Program-made: the position numbers and the translations under genes | The notes under the pieces: model-generated | The model's input: the letters and a program-made list of their open reading frames with translations, nothing else | The model's database searches: none | Told to the model about the DNA's origin: nothing | Part shown: piece after piece, positions 1 through 10,995 of the stretch | Numbering within the stretch: the first letter of the stretch is position 1 | Layout: each line of letters starts with the position of its first letter | Assembly: GCF_001949145.1 (NCBI RefSeq) | Contig: NW_019091499.1 | Span: forward strand, 703,976 to 767,975 | Direction of reading: 5' to 3' | DNA: 64,000 nt | Source: Acanthaster planci | Lineage: Eukaryota; Echinodermata; Asteroidea; Valvatida; Acanthasteridae

Positions 1-1229
1 GTCACGTCAGTATAAAATCTCCATTTCTTCTACTGACTTTCGTATAAGCATAAAGATGATTACTGAAATTTGTTTAGGCAATACTAAATTCAGCCCACTA
101 AATCAGTTGCAAAATTGTAGTATACATGCGGTTATTAAGCAATCTTTTTACCATACTGGCTATGTCTTAAGAACTTTAAAACTCTATGCACCAACTGCTT
201 GTAACTTGATTCTTTTCCTTCACATAATTCTACTACCTTCACATTATTCTCAAAATTAGAATACTGTCACTTTGCCTGTGTAGCATCGTTTCGAAAAGTT
301 GCATATTAAAGAATGACACATTATACATTTATTCTGGTGATGTTTATATCACATCGGCCCTAACATTTTTTTTTTAATGTTAGCAAGAATATTCGAAAGC
401 ACTTTAGCACTCGGCGGTTAAATTCTAAAATTCCTCTACAAAAAGAAACGCATCAGTGACGGAAATTATAGGGTTTTTTTAATTCAACATTTACGCTTAA
501 CCACACGTCACCGATTGGCGAAGTAATCAGAGCCACCGCAACCAATCAAATATACCTAAGTCGTTTGCAAATTCTAAGTGACTTCTAAAAATCCACGCAG
601 CAAATATACACACGCAAAACCTTACATACACACACCGGCCTACCTGCAGTGTGGGGAAGAAAGTCAATTTGTTCTCCTTTGGTCTTATTGAAACCAGGCC
701 TCCATAGGATATTCCCTACCAGAAAAGTCAATTTATAAAGATTCCCTCACGGGGTCTGTTGGCCTATTGGTTTCTATCCCATGAGGAACCCTTTAAGGGT
801 ATACACACAATTCATACTCCTCTACTAAAACATTTACTCCTAGAAACTGGTTGTTATCAATCAAGCTAACTCAAGACACTGAGCTAACTGTGAGTGAGTC
901 CGCATTAACTGTCATGATTTATACTTGGACTCACGGAAAGCAGTCCTTCACATAATAGAAGGTGTTCCAAAAACAAAATTTCCACAGGCAACAGCATGAA
1001 TCAGGCAACTTAACTACATTCCTGTGGATCCTGATTGGTAAATTTGTACACGAGGAGCATTTATTTAGTCGCAACTGCATGGTCAAGCAAATCAAACTTG
1101 ATGTCAAGTTCAGCCTGATTGTATGCTGAACTTATTTTAATTAAAGGAATTATAAGACTATTTTCTCATGAGGAAGACTGCTGGTAGGGGTTCAGAGAAA
1201 TGCGTACAGCGTTCATTTGGACACAGGCT
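1..1229. other. 3' flank of the DyP-GRE gene, no gene seen
   Basis: AT-rich DNA without a recognisable coding exon, apart from the probable 3' UTR of the fusion gene. The short open frames here have no family features. Confidence 0.5.
1060..1065 (-). promoter_or_regulatory. Candidate polyadenylation signal of the DyP-GRE gene
   Basis: AATAAA on the minus strand about 165 nt beyond the stop codon. It is the first canonical signal I see downstream. Position is supportive only. Confidence 0.4.
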
Positions 1230-1402
1230 TTAACAATCGTTCTGCAAAGGTGTAAAGAAAACGCGGCGCTGGTGATGCTCTTGATGTGCAGGGAACATGG
1301 CCACGTAGTGCTCTGTCCAGCCCCCCGTGCGCACGCGGACCAAGTCGTAGCGCTCAGGCTCTTCCACAGCCCTCTGATATGTCTCCAGATCGGCGCATGT
1401 GA
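1230..1402 (-). CDS. Exon 5 of the fusion: glycyl radical loop and C-terminus
   Basis: Begins after TTATTATTTCACAG. It encodes VTCADLETYQRAVEEPERYD, then LVRVRTGGWTEHYVAMF and PAHQEHHQRR, and ends at TAA 1230-1232. The second Gly of RTGGW aligns with the Gly of the RV(S/A)GY motif that holds the stable radical. The protein stops 29 residues after this Gly, a normal distance for the family. Confidence 0.93.
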
Positions 1403-4400
1403 CTGTGAAATAATAAATAGTAACGATTGCTGAAAAGCAGTATTCGGTCCGGGTGAGTATGGCCAAGTAGCCTGCTTTGCTATTTTTCAGTGCAAGCGTG
1501 TTAATATAACATTTCACAACAGTAATTGCTGGGGGGGGGGTAACAGCGAATGGTTGCAGTTCATGCCCAGTTTGAGAACGACGAATACAATCTGGTCCAA
1601 CCTTGAAAAGGAAAAACGGAGTGATACTTATGACTTTAAGTTTTTCAAACTAAATCTAAGAACGTCGGTTAGCCGCTGCAGCAGAGCACCAGGCTAGGTT
1701 TCTCTGGATGAAATAGAGGGAGGATAAGTTTCAAGGGTTAGGCTTGAACTTCGAAAAGTTACTGTACCTGTGATCATGTTGGAGCCAATATGCTTTGTGC
1801 CATTTGCATAGTGGCGTATGAACTCGTAAAGTTCGGTTTCTGGGAAATCCTCCGTCACGTTCATGTCAACCGGTGATCCGTTGGACAAACCGGTGTTGAT
1901 GGAATCATGATCAAAGCTACTCATGGCCCTGCAGTGAACAAGAAAAACGAAACGAGCTTTCACTACACATAATTTATAAAAAAAAAAAAACAACGGCATT
2001 TCGTCGGTGTTATTTGTGCGGGTGAATGGGAAAACGGGTTGCCACATAAAAAGACAGCTTTTAAACAAATATTGGTGTGGACCGGATCTTGCTAAACTAA
2101 TGCACGTTTAGTAGGAACCTTTCATTGCTAAGAAACTATCCATAATATCAACTTTAAATAAACAAGACACTCACCTGTAGATGTTGACGGAAGCTGGCTG
2201 TGCGGTTTTGTCCTGGGGTGCAGGTGCCGGACTAAGATCCGATGCGAACGGCTGCCGACTGCGGCGCCCATCAGCGGAGGCCCCAGTGCCCAAGGCTTCC
2301 GGAACGTACCCCTCGAACGTCCCAACACCGGGTTCAACGATGAAACCAAACGGGCGCTCTTTTAAATCAAAACAAAGCAACTTATATAGATTTTATTTCT
2401 GAGGAGGTAGTCAGTATGAAATACTTTCCTAGAAATATGAATAGCTGCGGACATAGATTAGGCAAAGCTAATTACCTGGTAATGAATATTTCTTTTTGAT
2501 ATCAGCGATGATCTCACGGAGTACGGGCGGTGGGTTATAAATCGTATCTTTAGCCAAAGATACCACTTTGTCCATCAGCCAGTTTCCTATCCGGTCCACC
2601 TCGGAATTCCCATGTCCAAATTTTGGCAAACTAAGAGCCTTCTTTCTCAGCGTCTTGTATGTAGCTGCGTTCGCATCCTCCCGTACGTCCCCGGCGCGCT
2701 CATCAAAAAGTGGTTCCCTCATGTCAAATCCCCAGTCCTGTTTTAGTGCTGTCAACAGTTTGGGCAAAGTCGTGAGGGCTTCATCTGGGTCGAACACGAG
2801 CTTTTTAATGGCATACAGTGAATCAATCGTGTTAGCCGCACTGACGTACATCATGGCCAATGTGTGGAAGTTGGACCCTCCGTTGGAAAGATCACGACCG
2901 CTTTCTTTGCAGCCGTGGATGAGGGATGACAGGAGTGGCGAAGGGCAGATTTCCCACAGGTTTCCATAATTCGACAGGATCGTGATGTAAAACTGAATTG
3001 TTTGAAGTCGCAGGTGTTTTAGGAAGATTTCCTGCAGCTGGTGGAACGTCTTGATTTGGCTGCAGTGAGGCGAGGGATAGGAGACTTTGAGCCCTCGAAG
3101 ATACACCGATCCTGAGTCGGCATAAAGCGTTCCCTCGTTAAGAGTCATTTCCAAAATGTTCAGCAGAATTATCGTGCCAAACGCGAACTCGGTCTCGCCA
3201 GCAATCATTGGCTCGTAGCATCCGTCGCACGCATAGTTACGTGCTGCTTTAAGGCTAACGGGTGCATCAGGGGAGCCACTTTTTATCAGACTCGATACCA
3301 GCCGATCATCGTGTATGAGGACTGGATGTGCACCCCCACTAAGAAGCGCCCTTGCTGTTTCCTTTAGTATCTCGTTCGGCATGTTCTTGTGCAGCCTGAG
3401 ACTCAAGCATGGGGCATTCGTGGGAATTCTGCGAGACGACTTCAGACACAATAGAGTAATTTTGTTGCAGGCTGTCATTGAAGTGTCGTCATCATTTGCC
3501 TGGTAACCGCCCACGGTTATCTGTTGGACCCACTGGTTGACCGCACTCCCTTGACCATAGTTACCTGCTGCCGCGTACATCACCGCTGTGGAACCGCGAT
3601 CATGCATGTCCGGTGTGAAGTGGCGGTTGATGACCACACGCTCACTCAACTTTATCCACAGGCAGTCCAAGATTTCTTGAGCTTCAGCTTCAGATGTTAT
3701 TTTTTCGTCATAGAACCGCCTCAGCAGGACGTCTAGACGGCCTATGGCAACTGGGTTACCAATCAGATGCATAGAACAATGCATGAAGAAGAGAAGCTGC
3801 ACTGCTTCAAGCATATTGCTGGGAGCGTCGGTCTTCAGTTTCAACAGCCTCGAGTAGATGCTTCTAAGGCTTTCTTTTTCTTCATCCGTATATTTCTCTG
3901 CTTGTACTATCATCTCTTTAGCCAGGTGTGCAAAGCTGTCTATGTACTCTTGAACTCCTTCCAGTGCCAGGGTGACCGACTTGTAGAAATCCTTCTTTTC
4001 GGGGGGTGCGCGGCTGTGTAATATTTTGTAGTTTTCCTTCAAGGCTTTGAGGCCTACTTCTAACACTATTCCGTGGTCAGGAACAATGTGACCCATGGCA
4101 CCTCCCTCATTCAGTCCCTTCATAAACCATGGAATCTCCTCTTCTTCTTCTCGAATATAGGGCATTACATACTTGCCGATACCAAGAGAGAATCTGGGCA
4201 TAACACCGACAATTAGTTCATTCGGGTAAATACGGAAGAGGTCATTGTCTGTGCCATATGGTGTTTTCGGTATCAAAGTACCCAGTGTCTTCTTGATTGC
4301 CATGCCTTTGCGAATGGCTGCGGATTCCTTCAGTAATGGCATCTCTGCTTCCGTCAAATAGTTGCTCAGATGGGGAATGCGGGACGTTTCTGGCTTGTGA

Positions 4401-6451
4401 TACCACTGGTCACCCCACTCAGAGAAAACCACGGACAAGAGCTTGATGACACGAGGCGTTGGTGGATCTCCAGGACCATACCCACCGAAGCTCATGCGGT
4501 GGAGATATTCATGGAAGTTGTAAAACATGTAGGGGTTGGTGCTTTTCACATCCCAGAAAGGCAGGAAGTCAAGGGTCGGGACCAGGCCTACGTCCGGTTC
4601 GTCGGTAAAGCCGAGCTGACGCAAACTTGGTGTATACCAGAAACTTCCCTCGATGCCCTGACTCAGTGAAAGGAGTTTATCTTGTGTGAAATAGGGGTCG
4701 TCTCCTGCCAGGCTTTGCATAAGATCGAGAAATAGCTGAATGTCATTAGCGAAAGCATTGAAGTAGATTCCTTCCTGATCTGCATCGTTACCGTAGGGCA
4801 TGCTCCCACGAAGGATTTTCAAATGAATATTACGGTCATTCAAACGTGCTCGACGGATGTGACTTCTTGGATCGTCACCGATGACGATGTTATCTGTCAC
4901 CTTTCTGCCTATGACGTTCTCCTGCTCGCGGATGGTCATTGCTTGAAATAGGCCGAAGTTCATCAGAAATTTTTGCGTGTAGCAGTAACTGCCACCCCCG
5001 GATCCTGGTGTGGATGTCTGTGGTGTTAGGATGAAACGTTCGACAGTATTCTTGTCGACTGGATTGGCAATGCCGTCTCGAAACTTCCCGTGGATGGCAC
5101 GATCATTATAAACACGGGTTTCAGTGACATCAAATGTAGCCAGACCACTTAGGCTTATTTCCACTTCTTGCAAAAGCTCTGGTACGACACCGTCGGTGTC
5201 AGACTTTAACAAGAAGAGCACATCGCCACCTGTGTTGACGAACTTGCGGGACGAAGACACCATGTAATCGCTAGACGGTCTGTCTTCAATGTCATTTTTC
5301 GGGTTCCATTTTTTCCACAAGCCTGGGTCAAAAGAGACGACATAACCGTTTCGTCCTTGCAACAGGTCGGACTTTTGCTGAACGGCTTGTATGGCATGGA
5401 GAACGCCCCTTCTACTGTTCTCGTCTTTGTTATTCAAATTAACAACCACTGTACAACCATACTTTGGCCTCGTATAGAAAATACCCGGTTGGGCCAGAAA
5501 ATATGTTGAAACTATATCCCCAGCTGGTTCAACAGGGCTTCTTTGCCGATGATGTATCTGAAATGGAAACGGATACAAATATATGGCTGTGGTACATGGA
5601 TTCAATAGGGTGGGCAGGTTAACTACGTTAATCTTTGAGATCGTCAGTGTATGGTGTACTTTGTAGATTTTAATTGAAATGTTTGATGATACCAAAACAC
5701 ATTGCACAATTGTTACATTAGCTGCAATACCCAGTGGCCTTACTGAGGGAGGCACGGTTGCACGTCCACCCCCCCCCCAGTGGATGAATGGGTACCCCCA
5801 CCCCAGATACCCCGAGCCGATTCAAACTTTCCGTTGAGTTTATGTAACTGTGCAGTTGTAGCTTACTGTCTTGCGGTGCCCACAGTCTTGAAAAAAATAT
5901 GTGCATCACTCGTGCCCTCACACGTCTGAGTTCACGATTGTCCACACTTGTTTTGGCACCAAACTGCTACCAGCAAACTACTCTTATAGTAGTTGGTATT
6001 AAACGACGAATCACTAGTGTTTAAAATAACAACACTTCACCTGAAAATTCTATATTTTGATTGTGTGCAAAATCCCTACCTGTGAGTACGTCGGATGCAT
6101 TCCAAAGTGCTTATGCTCCGGAGATTAGTTGAACATTTCGTAATAGATTGAGTAGTTTGGATTGAATTTCTTGTTCGAATATAGACACCCTTTTCATTTG
6201 TATTTTCTATATTTATTAGGCAAAATCTGAGAAAAAGTTGTTTAAAAAATAAATACCGACTGTTTTCTTTAAGCCTTCCTCGGTGATCCGTGAAACACTC
6301 TACATGTATATTCTGTCGACAAGATCACGCAGAAGGTCGAAACTAATGAATATTCATTTTGAGTGGTCGTCGAATAAGCCGTCATAAGGCAAAAATCGAC
6401 ATTCCGTAGTGTGTCCAGACATACCTTTTGTCGTTTTGCTTTCAGCTCCAT
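1230..6451 (-). CDS. DyP-type peroxidase / glycyl radical enzyme (PFL-like) fusion, 5 exons
   Basis: Exons are 6425-6451, 2476-5557, 2175-2358, 1768-1928 and 1230-1402. All introns are GT-AG, every phase agrees, and the total is 3627 nt (1208 aa plus stop). Residues about 25-325 match B-type dye-decolourising heme peroxidases: distal Asp170 in KFRDGIANP, proximal heme-ligand His242 in RSHIRRA, distal Arg259 in KILRGSMPYG. Residues about 420-1208 match pyruvate-formate-lyase-like glycyl radical enzymes: ELIVG near 456, active-site Cys789 and Glu791 in DGCYEPMIAG, PGVGTFEGY and GASADGR in exon 3, and radical Gly1179 in VRTGGWTEHY. Family knowledge says the first domain reduces peroxides with heme and the second does radical C-C or C-X cleavage after activation by a radical SAM enzyme. 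The GCxE site resembles diol dehydratase or lyase-type GREs more than true PFL (Cys-Cys). No signal peptide is evident. The substrate is unknown. Both domains look intact; horizontal origin is inferred. Confidence 0.93.
1768..1928 (-). CDS. Exon 4 of the fusion: glycyl radical domain
   Basis: Begins after the strong acceptor CTTGTTCACTGCAG and ends at GTACAGT. It encodes SSFDHDSINTGLSNGSPVDM and then FIRHYANGTKHIGSNMIT, the segment of GREs that leads into the strand before the radical loop (NG-x-P, then ggkhiqxNvv). Phases are 2 in and 1 out. Confidence 0.92.
2175..2358 (-). CDS. Exon 3 of the fusion: start of glycyl radical domain
   Basis: Encodes ERPFGFIVEPGVGTFEGY and later GASADGRRSRQPFASDLSP. 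These match the consensus of the GRE C-terminal domain (GTFExY, GAspDGR, plA.nlSP). The acceptor is TTTAAAAG and the donor is GTGAGTG. The exon is entered in phase 1 and left in phase 2, matching its neighbours. Confidence 0.92.
2476..5557 (-). CDS. Large exon 2 of the fusion: peroxidase domain and most of the GRE barrel
   Basis: The exon is 3082 nt, open throughout, and runs from IHHRQRSPVEP to KKKYSLP. It carries the whole peroxidase domain, the linker and the GRE barrel up to just before the C-terminal radical domain. The donor is GTAATT after a phase-1 break. There is no frameshift or stop, so selection on the protein is likely. An exon this long in a gene otherwise made of small exons would fit an acquired intronless gene that later gained introns, which is inference. 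Confidence 0.92.
6425..6451 (-). CDS. Short first coding exon of the DyP-GRE fusion (start codon exon)
   Basis: Nine codons (MELKAKRQK) are followed directly by a GTATGT donor. The exon ends in phase 0, and the large exon begins in phase 0 after the acceptor TTTCCATTTCAG at 5558-5569. The reading frame upstream of 5557 is open as far as 5755, but it reads like intron (no peroxidase similarity, run-on hydrophobic and Pro/Thr residues), so I prefer this spliced start. The alternative is a start inside the open frame at 5755. Only RNA evidence could decide it. Confidence 0.55.
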
Positions 6452-7525
6452 CTTGAATTACCGGTAGTGTGTAATCGTCTATCTACAGAAAACAAAGCAA
6501 AACAAGTATACAGTGATGCTGGGTTCTTAGAATATTTCGTATAACTGCAGAAATTTCTTTTCCGACCACCTTAAGATGATTATGTACGAAGCGCTGGAAG
6601 TACCATCCGACTTGTTGACAACTGATATGTAATTTTTCTCGGGACGACAACATCATTCAGACATCAGTATTACCCTATCACACAGGCAAGAAGTCGACAA
6701 CCTTAATTAATAATTACTCCTTAATAAAGGTTGTCGATAGTAAAAGTTTATCATGGGATTGCGACGTCATAAAAGTCATCCTGTGAGAAATTGTCATGGT
6801 TGAGGACGCCGTACAGTTGAATGAACATATCCTGCGATTATTTATCACGGGATGACGATATCCTTTAAGTGGAATAATGACATTATTTGTCAAATGTCAA
6901 TGGCTTCATTGACAAGCTACCTTGAAAACGCATACGCTTGAGGTGCTCAAACTCAGACTTAATAATTGTTTTAACGAATCTTTACATTTAATCTTTGTTG
7001 AGATCTCAGTTCCCAAAGCCATAAACATTATTGTAGGTGTATGTACAAACCCCCTGATACCATGGCCTGCATGACATGGTAAATCTCGGGAAGGAGGGGC
7101 TTTCGATTTGTTTTAGATTAGGATTGGAGAAGGCAGCTATATTGTAGAAAAACGTTATTCATGATAACAATTAACTTGGTGAACAGACATATGGACGGGT
7201 CTACTGCCATACAACTGACTGCTGCAATGAAAACCGTTGGAATTGGCGGTTCAAAATACGATGCTACAGGAAAAACAATATTTTGAAAAATCCTGTTCGC
7301 TGATAATATAAAAGAGTCATTCTTTGTGTTGCTTGTATTGTTATGGAGGCTTAGACGCATAATTTAGAGAGAAGAAGAGAACTAAAAATCTAACTCAATA
7401 GATGTAAACTCGGCTTCCAAAATAATTCAGTAAATGATGACTACAGAAAAATGTTGTGACAAAGTCAACGCTCTGAAGTCAACTGGGACAAATAATAGGT
7501 ACTGGCTTACTAATATGCCCATTAT
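6452..7525. other. Upstream region of the DyP-GRE gene, nothing recognised
   Basis: AT-rich. It presumably contains the 5' UTR and promoter of the minus-strand gene, but I see no TATA box or other motif I would defend. Confidence 0.4.
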
Positions 7526-7695
7526 GGCTTGCAAAGTTAACATTTAATCAAGTTAAAGTTTATTCACAGAATAAAGACATCTCTATTATTAATAAAGACA
7601 TCTCTATTAGGAAGTTAACATTTAGTCCGAGTGCACAGATATCTCTATTCACAGAGATATCTGTATACGCAGATTAAATGTCAACTTTGCACGCC
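7526..7695. mobile_element. MITE-like element, copy 1 (170 bp)
   Basis: Imperfect terminal inverted repeats: GGCTTGCAAAGTTAACATTT at the left and AAATGTCAACTTTGCACGCC at the right. Inside are repeated AGATATCTCTATT / AATAGAGAT words, so the whole element is nearly self-complementary. A second copy with the same termini lies at 14628-14779. It has no coding capacity, so it is non-autonomous. A TA duplication at the ends is possible here but is not seen at copy 2. Confidence 0.8.
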
Positions 7696-7944
7696 GTAGA
7701 CTATACATGAACGAGTGGCATTAAAAGTACCACTTCTGGTATTACATAAGTGTATAAGAGCACCACAACAGTATTACAGGGAACTTGTCCAGTTCTACCC
7801 AGCCCCGCTCTTATTCATTGGTGTTTGTTGGTGCTGTGCAATAGAGGGAGTTCACATTAACGCCGCCTGCGCATATCAACATCAAAACCGGGGCTTTCTG
7901 TGTTGGACTTTGTCGAGCGCGCCCGCGGAGTCGACACAGTACAT

Positions 7945-8005
7945 GGAGTATCCGGTTCGTAAGTTTGACGACACTTCAGTTTTACCACGCCCACTGCACA
8001 TGCAG
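7945..8005 (+). repeat. Dispersed repeat, copy A (CCACGCCCACTGCAC family)
   Basis: Contains TCGGTTCG-like and TTTGACG words followed by CCACGCCCACTGCACATGCA. A diverged copy in the same orientation lies at about 10935-10995 with the same order of words. Probably two remnants of one interspersed element. Confidence 0.5.
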
Positions 8006-10934
8006 ATATACGTCCATCGCAGGCACGTTAGTTCGCGGTAAATTGCCATTATTTTTTCTTTCGATTTTTAGTGTCGAGTCATCCTGAAAGACTCTTCCAC
8101 AAAAATCTGCAGCCTGAAAAATCTGAATTTTACATACCTTTATGTGTTTTCTGTCTTGACTCCTTTACTTTCAATCGTATGATCGTATTAAGAATTGAAG
8201 TTGACACATACAGCCTCGTTTTCAAACGCGGAAGTGCGTAGATCGACGCTAAAAACGTCGTATTGGGATCCCTCTATCGACGCTCAACAAGTTTCAGGCT
8301 TGCCATCAAAAACAGCGCTAAAACCGGGTACGAAAACGCGATTGAGATTGGAAGGGCCTACCTATCTCATCTATTACAAGTAGCGTGCATGTTAACGCTG
8401 TGAGATAGATGTTTCTGGTCCCACCATCAAACACTTGACTCAGCACAACTTCCTGTGCTATTTTGACCCATCTCTTCTGAGTAAGTTTACCAGTGATTTC
8501 CAGATCGGAGGATTTTGGTGTTCTTTAAAAGAGTTGTATAATCAGGAATACCAATAAAAATTTTAAATTCCACCAGTAAAAGTATTATGATACAACCACG
8601 GGAAGTAAAAAATTCGAAACCTTGATTTCACAAGAAACAAATTAAGACAGATAAACGCTCAGTTTTTCTTTCGTGGAAATTGAGCATACTTGGCCTACAG
8701 CTAAATAAGATATATTAATAGCATTTGATTGCCAATTATGAGCTAGAACGTATTTTTGTATTCGTGCTTTGCAGTTGTGATGTTTGCATCAAAAAGCCCT
8801 GATGCTGAAATAACAATAAGATTTTGGTGTTGACATTTATGTGTAATTTCGGCCCAAACTGACATATTTTCTTACCAACTCTAGTTTCCAAATGATGTAA
8901 TGGTCAATAACTATTTTTTTATTTTAAGTTTATTTAACTATCGTAAATGACTCCGGGTTAACAAAGGGAAGTCATACTCATTATTTATGTAAAACTGTTA
9001 GTAGAGATATTTGTGCCATCAGTAATTGTACTCAACTTACGTATTATTAGAAAATTACCCCATTTATATGAACGTGCTCTCAATATGCCAATCATCGAAT
9101 TTAATGCGCGTTTAATAATTACTATGTATTCTAAACACACGTGCTTGAAAATAAAGGGCATTTATTGTCATCAACTTGGTTGCGTGATGGATCAATCTAT
9201 CCCAGTCTCCCATATGCTGCCTTCATATTAATTCATGTTTCGTTCGGAATTTCGAATGACATAAATACTCCTTTTAGCTGACAAGCCCTTCAATTAAACC
9301 TTCTTTTAACTCCACTACCTTTGCCCAACAAAATCTATTGTAAGGAACAAAAGCTAAGGAATTCTTTTGGCACTTCCTTAAGGAAATCTACATATTTATG
9401 AAATTCCAAATAAGACTAAACTCAACTTTACTGAATGGTTTCTGATTCATGAAATCAGTAAGCTTATAGACTACACAATTTACGTGTTGACAAATGTTCT
9501 GTTCATTGCTACAGTTCGTTCATATTGCGTACTTAGGGTGTATCACTGTATGTAACGTTTCCAATTTTCAGTATTTGCTTTGAGCCTTTTCTTATACTTG
9601 ATGATTGCAATTACCATATAACATGCCAGGAAAGACAGGCTAAGATTTTTTTTAACACTGATCACATATAGTGTGGCTGAGGTCGAAAGACACCAAAAAG
9701 TCCTCTCTTGTCAAGGACGTAGGGGAAGCACTAACATGGGTCAATATAAGACTAGTCACTCTGCGATTTGGTAGACAGCAAACAAACAGAGCTGCAGTCC
9801 TGGACAAAAATAGTTGGAACACCTTGTTGGAAGCGCATTGAAAAATGCCCCCTCTCCCCCGATCAATGTTGCGGTCATTTATTGGACCAAGATTCGGCCC
9901 AACTTACCTAATGAGAAACAACATTTACAGGGGGCGAGGGGGGAGCCATGTTCCAAGGAGATGTTTAAATACGTATACGTAGACGTTTGGCTAAACTTCT
10001 ACTGAGTAGATGCATCGTGGAAATCCAACTAATTTGATACGTTACGTAAGACAAGACAGACGAGAAACCAAATCTCATCCACCGACATTTTGTGTGGCAG
10101 TGTTGCACTTTGAAGTAAAAGAGTACTTAGTGCGATAGTATGGGACGAAAATAGGAAACGAAGAAAAACAACTACTCTGGTGTATAAACTGATCCGTAGT
10201 AGTTTTGTTTTATTTCCTAAACACAAAGAAATGGAAACTGTGGGCCTACGTGTTATCTCCCACTTCAACGTTCACGAATAGTGCAGAAAAAGCAATAATT
10301 ATATCACATATTCCAACAGGGAATGTTTCAAAGGCAGATTGAAACTCGATTGTGCGTTTAAACGTGTCATTAGAGGAGAGGTTCTTAACAATCCAAGTCG
10401 TCAAAAAGTCAATGGAAACGAATTCTTTCCATCCAAGAAATACTTGATTCAGAAGGAAACGACTTTATGCCCAGAACTAACGAATTATTGGAAAAAATGA
10501 TCATTTATCTTATAAATCGAAAAAGGGGAAGGAAACTGTACACGTTTATTCAACTAAACATGTCAGTGTGTTTAAATTAAGGAAGCGTTTAGATATAAAC
10601 ATTTTGGCACATTTACATGCTGCAACAGTTTATAAACATTTTAACACGTTTATAAGTTATAAGTGTTTAAGAACTCAAATGTGTTTAATTATTCATAATA
10701 ACAATACGCCTCTGCCTTTAGGACTCCTTTTTAAATAGGGTCCAACAGTCGACATAAAACAACAGTAAAGCACCGGCACGACCATTCCCACCAGGAAACT
10801 ACAAGCTGCCTTGAAAAAACCTTCAAACTGCACTTGTATTATTATTTCAAAGACCTTTGGTTGTCATTTCGGCTGTCATTTGTCTGTTGCCATGCACAAG
10901 TTTAAAATACGGGAATCTTTATAGCGGGTATCAA

Positions 10935-10995
10935 TTCGGTTCGGAAGTGTGACGTCACCTTAGTTTAAACCACGCCCACTGCACGTGCACTGCAC
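10935..10995 (+). repeat. Dispersed repeat, copy B (CCACGCCCACTGCAC family)
   Basis: Contains TCGGTTCGGAAGTGTGACGT followed by CCACGCCCACTGCACGTGCA, matching the repeat near 7945-8005 in order and spacing. Confidence 0.5.

Noticed and set aside
5558-5945. Open frame upstream of exon 2 of the DyP-GRE gene as the true N-terminus
   Set aside because: A strong acceptor at 5558-5569 and a phase-matched ATG exon at 6425-6451 explain the start better, and the upstream peptide has no peroxidase similarity.
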